A stretch of DNA of 64,000 nt, taken from the NCBI RefSeq assembly GCF_029504695.1, contig NZ_JAQFIN010000017.1, positions 16,228 to 80,227 on the forward strand. Direction: 5' to 3'. This document shows positions 6,561 through 16,492 of this stretch, piece after piece (the stretch's first letter is position 1; each line of letters begins with the position of its first letter). The notes under the pieces were generated by a model. It was not told where the DNA came from, did not search any database, and worked only from the letters and a program-made list of their open reading frames with translations. The position numbers were made by a program, and so were the translations under genes. Origin of the DNA: Parabacteroides sp. PF5-6 (GTDB taxonomy: Bacteria; Bacteroidota; Bacteroidia; Bacteroidales; Tannerellaceae).

Positions 6561-8405
6561 TCAGCGGAAACGTTTGCCCAGTTCATCCTCGGTAAGGATC
6601 GTAAGGATCGTTTTGCCATCCGGGGTCAGATGGGAGTCGGTCGCGGAGAAGAGCGAAGCGATCAGATGGTCGCGCTCTTCCGGGGAAAGTGATTTCCCGA
6701 CAGGGATAGCGGCGGCTTTGGCCAGGGATAACGAAAGGGCATGCGCGATCTCTTCGACTACTTCGCAACCCGTATCGATACTGCGGGTCACCATCTCTTT
6801 CAACAGATTCACCGGGTTCAGGCCCTCGATGCCCGGCGGCACGCCGTTGACCGCATAACTTCCTTGTCCCAAATCGCTCAAATCAAAACCGATATAATGC
6901 AAATCGTCCAGAAGGACAGGAACGACACTGGCTTCGGCCGGCGTAAACTCCACGATCTCGGGGAAAAGCAACTGCTGGGAGACACCCTGCCGCTGACGGG
7001 TCCGTTCCATATACTGATCGTAGAGGACCCGGACATGCGCCCGATGCTGATCGATAATGACCAGGCCTGACTTCAGGGAGGTGATGATGTATTGATCTTT
7101 ATACGGATAGGAAGAGACCGACTTTTCATCGAAGAACTTCTCCGGTTGTATCGTGTCCGTTATGGTTCCCAAATCAAACAGGTCATGCTCCGGAATGGCC
7201 GGTTCCACCGGTGTTTCGCTCTCAAATCCTTTATAAAGCTGCGACCAGTCCATTTCCTGCCGTTTGTAATTGCTGCTTGCGGTCGAGCGGAAAGGGTTAT
7301 AATTGCGGTCGACCTGGACGGTCGGAGGTGTAATCCTTGTTTCTTCTCTCTCGATCGGGTTGTAAACCGGGATATCGATGGCATCTTCGCGATTGAAATC
7401 GATGGTAGGGATGGCGCTCGACTTCGCCAGCGCTTCGCGGGTGGCCGACATCAGGATCTGCCAAATCGGTTGTTCGTTCTCAAACTTGATCTCGGTTTTC
7501 GTCGGATGGATATTCACGTCGATCGAAGCCGGATTAAGCGTGAAATAGATGAAATAAGAAGGCATCTCCCCGGTCGGAATCAATTGATCATACGCTTGCA
7601 TGATCGCTTTATGGAAATAGGGATGGCGCATATAGCGGCCATTGACAAAGAAATACTGCAACGCCCCCCTTTTTCGGGCCGAATCCGGCCGGCCGACAAA
7701 GCCGGAGATCGTGGCCAGGGAACTTTGCGCTTCGATCGTCAGTAACTTCTCGTTCAAACCTTTCCCGAAGATATGGATGATGCGCTGGCGCAAGCCGGAG
7801 ATCGGCAGATTCAGAATCTCCGTATCCTGATGATAAAGCGACAGGGCTACATGCGCGTTGACAAGTGCTATACGCTCAAACTCCTGTACGATATTGCGGA
7901 ATTCGGTCTCATTGGATTTAAGGAATTTCCGGCGGGCGGGCACATTGAAAAAGAGGTTTTTGACAGAGAAAATACTGCCTTCGCCGCACGCATCACAGGT
8001 GGATTCTTCCACTGTGGAACCCACGATCGTCAGCCGTGCACCCAACTCACTTCCTCTCAGCCGGGTACGCAACTCGACATGCGCCACGGCAGCAATCGAA
8101 GCCAATGCTTCCCCGCGAAAACCCATCGTGGTCAGCGAGAAAAGATCGTCCGCCGAAGAGATCTTAGAGGTCGCGTGCCGTTCGAACGCCATGCGGGCAT
8201 CCGTCTCCGACATGCCTTTGCCATCATCGATCACTTGAATCAACGTGCGCCCGGCGTCTTTGATATTCACCCGGATCTGCGTCGCTCCGGCGTCCACCGC
8301 GTTCTCGACCAGTTCCTTAACAACAGAGGCCGGACGTTGAATAACCTCGCCGGCCGCTATCTGATTCGCGATACTATCGGGTAAAAGATGTATTATATCA
8401 CTCAT
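6561..8405 (-). CDS. mutL: DNA mismatch repair protein MutL
   Basis: A 614-residue MutL, the ATP-dependent matchmaker that couples mismatch recognition by MutS to strand removal. GHKL ATPase motifs are clear: ELVENAVDAG (31-40), DDGKGM (60-65), ATSKI (78-82) and TMGFRGEAL (93-101). The C-terminal dimerisation domain has DQHRAHVRVLYDQ where endonuclease-active MutL proteins have DQHAxxExxxxE, and TPDGKT where they have CPHGRP, so both metal-site motifs appear lost. It is last in a long minus-strand gene series; its ATG overlaps the end of the small membrane protein gene by four bases. Confidence 0.97.
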   Translation of the reverse strand: MSDIIHLLPDSIANQIAAGEVIQRPASVVKELVENAVDAGATQIRVNIKDAGRTLIQVIDDGKGMSETDARMAFERHATSKISSADDLFSLTTMGFRGEALASIAAVAHVELRTRLRGSELGARLTIVGSTVEESTCDACGEGSIFSVKNLFFNVPARRKFLKSNETEFRNIVQEFERIALVNAHVALSLYHQDTEILNLPISGLRQRIIHIFGKGLNEKLLTIEAQSSLATISGFVGRPDSARKRGALQYFFVNGRYMRHPYFHKAIMQAYDQLIPTGEMPSYFIYFTLNPASIDVNIHPTKTEIKFENEQPIWQILMSATREALAKSSAIPTIDFNREDAIDIPVYNPIEREETRITPPTVQVDRNYNPFRSTASSNYKRQEMDWSQLYKGFESETPVEPAIPEHDLFDLGTITDTIQPEKFFDEKSVSSYPYKDQYIITSLKSGLVIIDQHRAHVRVLYDQYMERTRQRQGVSQQLLFPEIVEFTPAEASVVPVLLDDLHYIGFDLSDLGQGSYAVNGVPPGIEGLNPVNLLKEMVTRSIDTGCEVVEEIAHALSLSLAKAAAIPVGKSLSPEERDHLIASLFSATDSHLTPDGKTILTILTEDELGKRFR

Positions 8406-8710
8406 TTAAAGAAGAACAAAATCCAAAAAATAAAAGCCAATACGACCAACCACAGAGCCAGCTTGAAATTCTTATATTTACGGGAACGAGCATCCTCTCC
8501 CCGGTTGTAGCTGCGCTTGAGGTGAGAAGTGCCTTCCACAAATTTACCTTTGATCTGCGGTTTATAATCTTCCAACGACTCTTCCATGCCTAACTCCCGA
8601 CGGATACGGCGCTCCCGCTCTTCCATATCTTCTCTGCGCGGGTCCCAGTAGATGGGCTTGTGATCGAATTGGCGTGGCTTACGCATTTTATAAAAGGAGA
8701 AAATTGACAT
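8402..8710 (-). CDS. Small membrane-anchored protein upstream of mutL
   Basis: A 102-residue protein with a charged N-terminal two thirds (KPIYWDPRREDMEERERRIRRELG) and one C-terminal membrane helix (LALWLVVLAFIFWILFFF), so it is tail-anchored with most of the chain in the cytoplasm or inner leaflet. I have no domain name for it. Its stop overlaps the mutL start and it follows the OstA-like gene by 23 bases, so it sits in the same transcription unit. Function unknown. Confidence 0.8.
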   Translation of the reverse strand: MSIFSFYKMRKPRQFDHKPIYWDPRREDMEERERRIRRELGMEESLEDYKPQIKGKFVEGTSHLKRSYNRGEDARSRKYKNFKLALWLVVLAFIFWILFFFK

Positions 8711-8733
8711 AATTCAACGTTTTATTTACACTG

Positions 8734-10323
8734 CTAATGTACGAATTTATTACTTCTCCGGGGAACCGCTTCGACATTTCTTTTCCGAAGGTCAAAGATG
8801 TCGTCTTTATCCCGGGGGCGGATGTAGTCGAACCAGTTAAAATCTTTCAACTTCTTCTGCTCTTCGCGGATATCCGGTATCGGTGTCAATACCCCTTTCG
8901 AAGCAGGGGTCAGGAGTAGTTTCTCAAACGTATTATCCTTGAACCACATGGACAGGAAACCGCTTTGTGTTTCGTTCAGACCGATCATCGTTCCGTCTTT
9001 CTCCAACGGATAAAAGATCGATTCGGCATTACCGGCTACTTCAATCTGGCTGATTGCCCCATCGATAAAGAAGGCTTTGAGGTCGTTCCCTTTCAACTGA
9101 TTGTAATACGAGGAGTCGGCCTCCTGGATGGCAAAGGCAAATTGCTTGATATGCGCACGGTCGATCGTACTGTCGTTCATATAGACCAGAATCGTATCTC
9201 CGTTCAGTTGATATTCTTCATTCCATAAGATCGGATCGTCGAACATATAGAGGATCGAGTCGCGGGTATTGAACTGCATCGAATCGCAGACGCCTTGCAG
9301 GTCTACCCGGAAGAAACGTACGCCGTAATATGCTTTGATCTCCCGGAAATCCTCGTCGACAGTCATCATCTGCAACGTATCCGCATGCAAGTAGAGCGTA
9401 TCCCCCTGGCTGTATTCAAGGAAGCGGGCGCTATCGGTTGCCAGGCCGAAACCAATCTGCTCGTCATAATAGCCGTATTGCCCTTCCAGGATCACCTGAT
9501 TGGTCGTATCCTGCAAAAACATATTGCCAAAAACCTCACCGAAGCCAACGCCCTGATCGTAGAGGATGGAGTCCCCGATCAGAATCTTGTCGGTCGTCTC
9601 CACCCGGGAACGATCCAATAACAAAGAGGTTTGATCAACCGTATCGTACCAGCCCCGCGAGGTGTAGATGGTTCCGCTATCGGCCAAGATGACGGAAGGG
9701 CCCAGTATAACGGCGATTTTGGAGTCGGTATAATAATGTAAGGTATCGGAGTAAAGCACAAAATCCGGATTGTTTAGCTGCACACTGTCATTGAAGATCG
9801 CCAATTTGGTCGTAGGCGAATATTGTCCGTAATAAGAAGATAACTCATTGTCTTCATCTACGATCAAACCGCCGTCGAAGTAGTAACCGATATCCGCATT
9901 CCGGTCATAATTCAAGCTGTCTGTGAACAAAGTCACCTGATTGTTCTCCATGCGCACATTCTCACGCAGGTTCCCGATCCGGGTATTCCCGTCGTAATAC
10001 AGATATTGCCCGTAAACGAAAAGCGTATCTCCCTGTTCCATCCGGACATTGCTGAAGGCTTCCAGGGAGTTGGATGTTTCATAGAAATAGGCGCTGTCAC
10101 AATACATATAAGAGCTGTCGTGCCGGAAGACCACATCGCCATACAATATCTGGGCATCCGGATTCATCACCTCATTAAAGGCCAAAGAATCAGCTCGTTC
10201 CAGGTATAGCCGGGTCGGCGTTTTGTTTTCAGGAGAGGATAGTGAAGTCTGGGTTTGCGCCTGTACACAAACAAAAAGCAAAAAGAAACAACTGATCTTT
10301 AAAAACAACCTGTCTATTTTCAT
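8734..10323 (-). CDS. OstA-like (LptA-domain) periplasmic protein
   Basis: A 529-residue exported protein related to the OstA/LptA beta-jellyroll used in lipopolysaccharide transport across the periplasm. The signal peptide is MKIDRLFLKISCFFLLFVCVQAQ; the mature protein contains repeated strands such as ILYGDVVFRHDSSYMYCDSAYFY and VRMENNQVTLFTDSLNYD, typical of stacked OstA repeats. The start at 10323 overlaps the stop of the SurA-like gene by four bases (ATGA) and gives a clean signal peptide; an in-frame start 33 bases upstream does not. It lies beside periplasmic chaperones, which fits a role in outer-membrane biogenesis. Confidence 0.85.
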   Translation of the reverse strand: MKIDRLFLKISCFFLLFVCVQAQTQTSLSSPENKTPTRLYLERADSLAFNEVMNPDAQILYGDVVFRHDSSYMYCDSAYFYETSNSLEAFSNVRMEQGDTLFVYGQYLYYDGNTRIGNLRENVRMENNQVTLFTDSLNYDRNADIGYYFDGGLIVDEDNELSSYYGQYSPTTKLAIFNDSVQLNNPDFVLYSDTLHYYTDSKIAVILGPSVILADSGTIYTSRGWYDTVDQTSLLLDRSRVETTDKILIGDSILYDQGVGFGEVFGNMFLQDTTNQVILEGQYGYYDEQIGFGLATDSARFLEYSQGDTLYLHADTLQMMTVDEDFREIKAYYGVRFFRVDLQGVCDSMQFNTRDSILYMFDDPILWNEEYQLNGDTILVYMNDSTIDRAHIKQFAFAIQEADSSYYNQLKGNDLKAFFIDGAISQIEVAGNAESIFYPLEKDGTMIGLNETQSGFLSMWFKDNTFEKLLLTPASKGVLTPIPDIREEQKKLKDFNWFDYIRPRDKDDIFDLRKRNVEAVPRRSNKFVH

Positions 10324-11687
10324 TCTTTTACCCAGCCCGGGAACTGAAAGTCGCAATTCCGCCAGCCTTCACTGATACGCACGTATGTCGACTTTTGCTT
10401 TTTCAGTATCCAATCTTTTAATAGCTCTTCTCTTTTCTGGTTTTCTACCATGGATTTCAATACCTGATAGTCGTCCGACATATTTGCCTTATGCTGCAAA
10501 GTTCTGGACTTCAGCTTGACGATTGCAACCACTTCTTTCTGGCGGTCGGTGATCATGGTAAAGGGTTTCGAGATCTCTCCTACCTCCAGGTCATTGATTA
10601 CCCGCCCGATTTCCGGAGCCAGTTCCTGCATCTCGAATTTAGGCGTGCCATAGTTATTACTCTCTTTCTTATTCACCATCAAGCCTTTGTTATTCTTTGA
10701 ATCCTTATCATAAGAAAGATAGAGTGCCGCTTCTTCAAACGAGAATTTCTCCGCTTTGATATCCGCGTAGAGCGAGTCCATCTTTACCGTCGCCTCATTC
10801 AACTCCTTTTCCGACACCTTCGGGCGCAACAGGATATGGCGCACATTGATACGGTCGCCCCGCTTTTCGATCAGTTGAATAATATGATAGCCGTATTCGG
10901 TCTGCACAATCTGTGAAACCCGGCTCGGGTCCGTCAGGTTAAAAGCGACATTGGCAAATTCGGGCAACAGGTTCCCTTTGCTGACATATCCCATGTCCCC
11001 TCCCTGCATGGCAGAACCGGGGTCTTCCGAATAAAGACGTGCCAACAGGGAAAAAGATCTTTTCCCGCTATAAATATCTTCCGTATATTCCCGGAGTCGG
11101 GCTTTGATCGCATCGATCTCTTCCAGAGGAATCGTGGGTTCGAGGGTAATGATCTGCACCTCGACGGTCGTCGGGATCGTAGGCAAGCTATCCTGAGGCA
11201 GTTGATTGTAAAACTTCCGGACTTCGGATGGCGTCAGTTTAACCTCGCCGACCAACTGGCTTTGCATCTGCCGGATGATCGCTCCTTCGCGTTCGGTCTC
11301 TTTTCTTTCTTCTTTGATCTGGGAATATTTTCTGCCGAAATACTCTTCCATCTTTTCGCGGGAACCAAACTGGTTTTGTACCTGGTTCATCCAGTAATCC
11401 ACTTGCTGAATGATATTCGCCTCATTCACCTCGATACTGTCGATCTTAGCCTGATTCAGATACAATTTCTGCACGGCTATTTGTTCCGGAATGAAACAAT
11501 AAGGATCTCCTTCCAGACGAACCCCTTCACTCTGCATCATTAAGCGCTGATTCTCCACATCCGAAAGTAGAATCGCATCATCACCAACCACCCATACGAT
11601 TTCATCAATCACATTACTTTGACTTTGCGCCATCGCGAAATGCACACACGACACAAACAGTAACAGGTAAAAAATCTTTTTCATCAT
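10320..11687 (-). CDS. SurA-like periplasmic peptidyl-prolyl isomerase, two parvulin domains
   Basis: A 455-residue exported foldase. After a signal peptide (MMKKIFYLLLFVSCVHFAMAQ) comes a SurA N-terminal helical domain (VDEIVWVVGDDAILLSDVENQ), then a parvulin domain around 175-280 (FSLLARLYSEDPGSAMQGGDMGYVSKGNLLPEF and YGYHIIQLIEKR) and a second one starting INVRHILLRP. Proteins of this kind escort outer-membrane proteins through the periplasm. It is the third of three consecutive PPIase-type genes, and its stop overlaps the OstA-like gene. MMKK leaves two possible starts three bases apart. Confidence 0.9.
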   Translation of the reverse strand: MMKKIFYLLLFVSCVHFAMAQSQSNVIDEIVWVVGDDAILLSDVENQRLMMQSEGVRLEGDPYCFIPEQIAVQKLYLNQAKIDSIEVNEANIIQQVDYWMNQVQNQFGSREKMEEYFGRKYSQIKEERKETEREGAIIRQMQSQLVGEVKLTPSEVRKFYNQLPQDSLPTIPTTVEVQIITLEPTIPLEEIDAIKARLREYTEDIYSGKRSFSLLARLYSEDPGSAMQGGDMGYVSKGNLLPEFANVAFNLTDPSRVSQIVQTEYGYHIIQLIEKRGDRINVRHILLRPKVSEKELNEATVKMDSLYADIKAEKFSFEEAALYLSYDKDSKNNKGLMVNKKESNNYGTPKFEMQELAPEIGRVINDLEVGEISKPFTMITDRQKEVVAIVKLKSRTLQHKANMSDDYQVLKSMVENQKREELLKDWILKKQKSTYVRISEGWRNCDFQFPGWVKE

Positions 11688-11710
11688 GTTTTATTCTTTA
11701 GTAAAACTAC

Positions 11711-12571
11711 TCACGGTTCGGAAACTACTTTTGCTTTTCCTTTCCGAATAGCATCATTATATAACTCTTCCTCAAAATTTCGCACAAAATCCATTTTCCG
11801 TTGATTGATCAGCATCTCGATGATCCGGGCATGCGCATAATCATAGGGCGCAACGCTTCCCGAAGGGAGATATTCGCTGATATTCAACAGATAATGGTAG
11901 CTGCTATCGGCCACTTCCACGAACTTATTCGCCTTCAAAAAGGCATTCGGATCGGCTATCCGCAAGGGGATATTTTCCATGATCGCATCGAAGTCGACCC
12001 AGCGGTCGTAAAAATAGTCATAAAGTGTGGCATTTTGCACACTATATTTCTCAATTTTCTCTAAAGCATCAACATTCGTCTGTTTATACCAGCTTTTTAC
12101 ATCGGAAAGCCCCGGGGCATCCGCCGGGATTTTCAGGAATAATCCTTTGATCAGACTTTTGTCGAGTATAAATTTCTTTTGATTTTCTTCGTAATAATTC
12201 AACTTATCACTTTCGCGAAGGTCGGCCGTCAGTCTTTCCCGCAACAAGCGTTCCTGATAGCGGTAACGCACCAGAGATTCCCGGTAGTCTTCAACCAATT
12301 TATTGATTTCTGTCTTTTCATCCCCCAGGTTATTCAATGCCACTTCGTAGACCAAAGCATCTTTCACCCATTTTTTGATGAAACTTTCGGCCATAAACAA
12401 ACTATCCGAAGAGGAAATCCCCTTCGGAATAATGGCAGTGACATCCGACCGTTTCAATATCTTTTCGCCGACTGTGGCGAGTACTTCCGTATTCCCATCA
12501 TTCTGTCCTCCTTTACAAGCACACAACAAGAACAGAAAAGGTATGAACAGGAATTTCTTTTGCATACGCAC
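11711..12571 (-). CDS. PPIase-like lipoprotein without a parvulin domain
   Basis: A 286-residue lipoprotein (signal FLFIPFLFLLCAC, lipobox LCAC) beginning with the SurA-type segment VLATVGEKILKRSDVTAIIP and a long helical domain (SLFMAESFIKKWVKDALVYEVALNNL). The catalytic parvulin motifs of its neighbours are absent, so it is probably a chaperone-only relative anchored to a membrane. It is separated by 23 bases from the gene after it and by three from the one before, so the three PPIase-like genes form one operon. Confidence 0.8.
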   Translation of the reverse strand: MRMQKKFLFIPFLFLLCACKGGQNDGNTEVLATVGEKILKRSDVTAIIPKGISSSDSLFMAESFIKKWVKDALVYEVALNNLGDEKTEINKLVEDYRESLVRYRYQERLLRERLTADLRESDKLNYYEENQKKFILDKSLIKGLFLKIPADAPGLSDVKSWYKQTNVDALEKIEKYSVQNATLYDYFYDRWVDFDAIMENIPLRIADPNAFLKANKFVEVADSSYHYLLNISEYLPSGSVAPYDYAHARIIEMLINQRKMDFVRNFEEELYNDAIRKGKAKVVSEP

Positions 12572-12574
12572 GCA

Positions 12575-14161
12575 TTAATTTTTCAGTCGCTTCAACGCTT
12601 TTTTATTAATCACTACGGGGTACTTCTGTTTCAGCTCCTTTAGCCATGCAGCCTCAAGAGCCGGTTGCTCTTCTACCGGTTTGCTCCAGACCTTATCGTT
12701 CGATATCTCAAACAACAATATACCATCCCGATACTCCTGCAATAAAAATTTATATTCCGGATATTTCTCTTCTATCTTTGCGCGTTCGGCATTGGTGGTC
12801 AACTCGCGGATAAACAGGTCGAAGATCTCCTGCATAAAGTCAGGCCCGTATGTCTTTGTCGAGAAAGGCTGGGTAGCCATATAGTAAGCGAATTCACCCT
12901 GAGCGAATTTTTCATCCTCCAGCGTAAATAAGGTCTTATGCATCTCTTTTGCTTTTTCATAAAACTGCGGATCGGCCGGGAAATATTCGCCCGTCAACGC
13001 CACGAGTTCCTGATAAGCCTCGGGATAAAAAACAAAGGAATACGCCTGGCGCATCCGATCGTCGAAGGCTTGATAAAGTTCAAAATTGTATTCGCCTTTA
13101 CTCATCACCTCCATCAGCCCTCTCTTTTCCGATTCATAAGAAGGTCGGGGTTGTTTCTCAATCAATTTGATGATATGATATCCGAAGCGCGATTCGATCA
13201 AACCGGATAATTCGCCCGGTGTCTGCAAAGCGAAAGAGGCTTTTTCGAACGGAAGAACCATCTCTCCCGGACCAAAAGCTTTCAACTCTCCGCCATTGAT
13301 TTTGCTTCCCGGATCATCGGAATATTCTTTGGCCAATGTTGCGAAATCAGCGCCGCCCTGCAGTTTCTCGTAAACACCCTGTATCTTGACCAAAGCCTCG
13401 GCTTTCGCCTGCTCGGTGGTATCCTGGAAGGCAACCAGGATATGAGCGACACGGACTTTCCCGGGGTTGGGTACCCGTTTATGAATCTGGGCCACATAAT
13501 AGCCTCTGCCCGTTCTGATCGGAGCAGATATCTCGCCTGTCGGCAAAGAATAAAGCCCGTTTTCCAACGCCTTTGAAGCTGTCAGCGGCAATAATACCGG
13601 TACATATTCATACTGAACGGCTGCCGGATTTTCTCCTGCCAATTGTTTTCCCAGTACATCCAGATTTTCTCCTTTGCGGAGGCGGTCGCACACTGCTATC
13701 GCCGATTGGTAAGGAGCGATCGTGTCGTTCAATAAGGCTTGTCCCGGAGGCATCTTAAACAGGATATAGCTCAATTCGAGCACCTCATTACCCCGGTCAT
13801 AAATCAAGCGCATCGCTTTGTCTTCCCCTTCTTTATCCGACAGGTAGCTCCCGATCAATTGCCCTTTATACATGGCCAATTCGGAAGAGAATGCCCGCGT
13901 TTTGTCCAGCCCTTTGGCTTCGGCATCGGCCACTTTCAGTTTGAAATTCGTGAAAAGCTCCGCATATTCTTCAAGTGATTTCATACTCGAAAAATCGGCT
14001 TCGCCATTCTTTTGTGCTATAAAAATAAACTCAGATAAAGGCACCTCTTTTCCGGCAACGGTCATAATGACCGAATCCGGTAAATTCTTCGCTTTACCGG
14101 TAAAGAAGAGACACAAACAAAGTAATAATACGATGTTCTTTCTCAGTATTTTTCCTTTCAT
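12575..14161 (-). CDS. Periplasmic parvulin-type peptidyl-prolyl isomerase
   Basis: A 528-residue exported PPIase. The signal peptide (NIVLLLCLCLFFTGKAKN) is followed by TVAGKEVPLSEFIFIAQKN, a SurA-type helical N-domain, and a parvulin domain around 235-340 (VRVAHILVAFQDT, FATLAKEYSDDPGSKINGGEL, FGYHIIKLIEKQ). The last ~170 residues are helical with no name I can give. It lies 126 bases after recQ and begins the run of three periplasmic folding factors. Confidence 0.9.
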   Translation of the reverse strand: MKGKILRKNIVLLLCLCLFFTGKAKNLPDSVIMTVAGKEVPLSEFIFIAQKNGEADFSSMKSLEEYAELFTNFKLKVADAEAKGLDKTRAFSSELAMYKGQLIGSYLSDKEGEDKAMRLIYDRGNEVLELSYILFKMPPGQALLNDTIAPYQSAIAVCDRLRKGENLDVLGKQLAGENPAAVQYEYVPVLLPLTASKALENGLYSLPTGEISAPIRTGRGYYVAQIHKRVPNPGKVRVAHILVAFQDTTEQAKAEALVKIQGVYEKLQGGADFATLAKEYSDDPGSKINGGELKAFGPGEMVLPFEKASFALQTPGELSGLIESRFGYHIIKLIEKQPRPSYESEKRGLMEVMSKGEYNFELYQAFDDRMRQAYSFVFYPEAYQELVALTGEYFPADPQFYEKAKEMHKTLFTLEDEKFAQGEFAYYMATQPFSTKTYGPDFMQEIFDLFIRELTTNAERAKIEEKYPEYKFLLQEYRDGILLFEISNDKVWSKPVEEQPALEAAWLKELKQKYPVVINKKALKRLKN

Positions 14162-14287
14162 ACAGCCAATGTACTTTTTAAATCAACATTATACTAACGG
14201 TGAATCTCCGGGAAAATTATACCATTCGCTTAATTTAGTATTTTTTATAGCCTCTCGTGCCTTTATTTCTATGGCTTCATAAACCGA

Positions 14288-16468
14288 TCAATTCGCCATT
14301 TCCGAAAGGAACTTGATGCGAACCAGGCGAATTTCTTCTTCCGTATAATCACCGCCCAACTCATCGATAGCCTCTTCCAGATCATCCGTTTCCGAGTCTT
14401 TAAAATATTCGTATATATCTTCGATATGATCTTCGTCCATGACATCGTTCACAAAGTAGTCGATATTGATGCGTGTGCCGGAATAGACTATGGCTTCCAG
14501 TTCATCCAATAATTCATTGAATTCCAGTCCGTTTGTGAGCGCAATCTCATCCAGCGCCACCTTGCGGTCGATCCGTTGGATAATAGACACTTTCAGTTTC
14601 GATTTATTCGCCACAGTACGGACGCGTAAATCTTCCGGTCGCTCGATCTCATTCTCTTCCACATGGCGGCGGATCAGCTCGACAAACTCTTTCCCGTAGC
14701 GCTTGGCTTTTCCCGCTCCGACACCGGGGATATTCTGCAACTCATCCAGCGTCACCGGATAGGTCGTTGCCATAGCCTCCAAAGAAGGATCCTGGAAGAT
14801 CACAAACGGAGGTACCTCCAGTTTCTTCGACATTTTTTTCCGCAGATCCTTCATCATCGAATAAAGGATAGGGTCGACCGCACAAGAGGCGCCACCGCGT
14901 ACCGGCACTTCCTCTTCCTCTTCATCAAACTCATTATCTTTCGTGATCTTGAAAGAGACCGGATTTTCCAGAAAATCCCGGCCTTGCTGCGTCATTTTCA
15001 GCAACCCGTAATTTTCTATATCCTTCGTAAGGTATCCGGCAATCAGCGCCTGGCGGATAACCGAATTCCAGGTCTTTTCATCTTCGTCCTGTCCCGAACC
15101 GAAGACTTCCAGTTCATTATGTTTATACGATTGGATTTCCGATGTCTCATTCCCGACTAAGATATGTATAATATATTCTGTTTTAAATTTTTCTTTCAAT
15201 GCAACCACTGCTTCCAGCACGGCACTTAGTAAATCTTTCGCTTCCACTTGTTTCTTGGGGTTCAAACAATTATCACAACTTCCGCAATTATCTTCCTGGT
15301 GTCCTTCACCAAAATAATGCAATAACACAACTCTTCTACACACTGCCGTCTCAGCATACGCCGCTGTTTCCAACAGTAATTGTTTGCCGATCTCCTGTTC
15401 GGCCACAGGTTTGCCCTGCATAAATTTTTCCAGTTTCTGCAGGTCTTTGTAAGCATAGAATGCGATACAACGCCCTTCGCCGCCATCACGCCCGGCACGC
15501 CCGGTTTCCTGATAGTATCCTTCCAGGCTTTTGGGCATATCGTAATGGATCACATAACGCACATCCGGCTTGTCGATACCCATGCCGAAAGCAATCGTTG
15601 CCACAATCACATCCGCTTCTTCCATCAGGAAAGCATCCTGATTGGATGAACGCTGATGCGAATCCATTCCGGCATGATACGGCAAAGCTTTGATGCCGTT
15701 TGCTTTCAGGATATCGGCGAATTCTTCTACTTTTTTCCGGCTCAGACAATAGACAATACCCGACTTCCCTTCGTGCGACTTGATATACTTGATGATATCG
15801 CGATCCACATTCGTGCCTTTGGCGCGCACTTCATAGTATAAATTCGCGCGGTTGAAGGACGATTTAAATACCGTGGCATCGATCATGCCCAGGTTTTTCT
15901 GGATATCATGCTGCACCTTGGGCGTAGCTGTGGCTGTCAATGCGATCAATGGGCGTTTGCCTATCTCATTTATGATCGGACGGATCCGCCGGTATTCCGG
16001 CCGGAAGTCATGCCCCCATTCCGAGATACAATGCGCTTCGTCTACCGCATAGAACGAGATCTTTACCTGGCGCAGGAATTCAACATTCTCTTCTTTCGTC
16101 AACGACTCGGGCGCTACATATAACAACTTCGTACGACCTTTTAGGATATCGTCCTTGACCTGGTCTATCGCTGCTTTATTCAGGGATGAGTTCAAGAAAT
16201 GAGCCACCCCGTCTTCCGTACTGAAGGTACGCATCGCATCCACCTGGTTTTTCATCAAAGCGATCAAAGGGGAAATAACAATAGCCGTGCCTTCCATCAG
16301 TAAAGAGGGCAACTGATAACAGAGAGATTTTCCGCCACCGGTAGGCATCAACACAAAGGTGTCATTGCCTGCCAATACATTCTCTATGATAGCTTTCTGA
16401 TTCCCTTTAAACGAATCAAAGCCAAAATTTAGCTTCAGTTCTTCTGCTAAATGGTCTTTCTTAGCCAT
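14288..16468 (-). CDS. recQ: ATP-dependent DNA helicase RecQ
   Basis: A 726-residue 3'-5' DNA helicase for recombination and fork repair. Visible motifs: GGGKSLCYQLP (motif I), VDEAHCISEWGHDFRPEYRR (motif II and RecQ-specific aromatic loop), TATATPKVQ (III), YHAGMDSHQR, ATIAFGMGIDKPDVRYVIHYD and YYQETGRAGRDG (VI), then the zinc cysteines C...CGSCDNC, a winged-helix region, and an HRDC domain (PPFVIFQDPSLEAMA...GVGAGKAKRYG). The last ~120 residues form an additional acidic helical domain. It follows clpX by 24 bases. Confidence 0.97.
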   Translation of the reverse strand: MAKKDHLAEELKLNFGFDSFKGNQKAIIENVLAGNDTFVLMPTGGGKSLCYQLPSLLMEGTAIVISPLIALMKNQVDAMRTFSTEDGVAHFLNSSLNKAAIDQVKDDILKGRTKLLYVAPESLTKEENVEFLRQVKISFYAVDEAHCISEWGHDFRPEYRRIRPIINEIGKRPLIALTATATPKVQHDIQKNLGMIDATVFKSSFNRANLYYEVRAKGTNVDRDIIKYIKSHEGKSGIVYCLSRKKVEEFADILKANGIKALPYHAGMDSHQRSSNQDAFLMEEADVIVATIAFGMGIDKPDVRYVIHYDMPKSLEGYYQETGRAGRDGGEGRCIAFYAYKDLQKLEKFMQGKPVAEQEIGKQLLLETAAYAETAVCRRVVLLHYFGEGHQEDNCGSCDNCLNPKKQVEAKDLLSAVLEAVVALKEKFKTEYIIHILVGNETSEIQSYKHNELEVFGSGQDEDEKTWNSVIRQALIAGYLTKDIENYGLLKMTQQGRDFLENPVSFKITKDNEFDEEEEEVPVRGGASCAVDPILYSMMKDLRKKMSKKLEVPPFVIFQDPSLEAMATTYPVTLDELQNIPGVGAGKAKRYGKEFVELIRRHVEENEIERPEDLRVRTVANKSKLKVSIIQRIDRKVALDEIALTNGLEFNELLDELEAIVYSGTRINIDYFVNDVMDEDHIEDIYEYFKDSETDDLEEAIDELGGDYTEEEIRLVRIKFLSEMAN

Positions 16469-16492
16469 ACTTTGTAGTTTTTATAATAGCAT

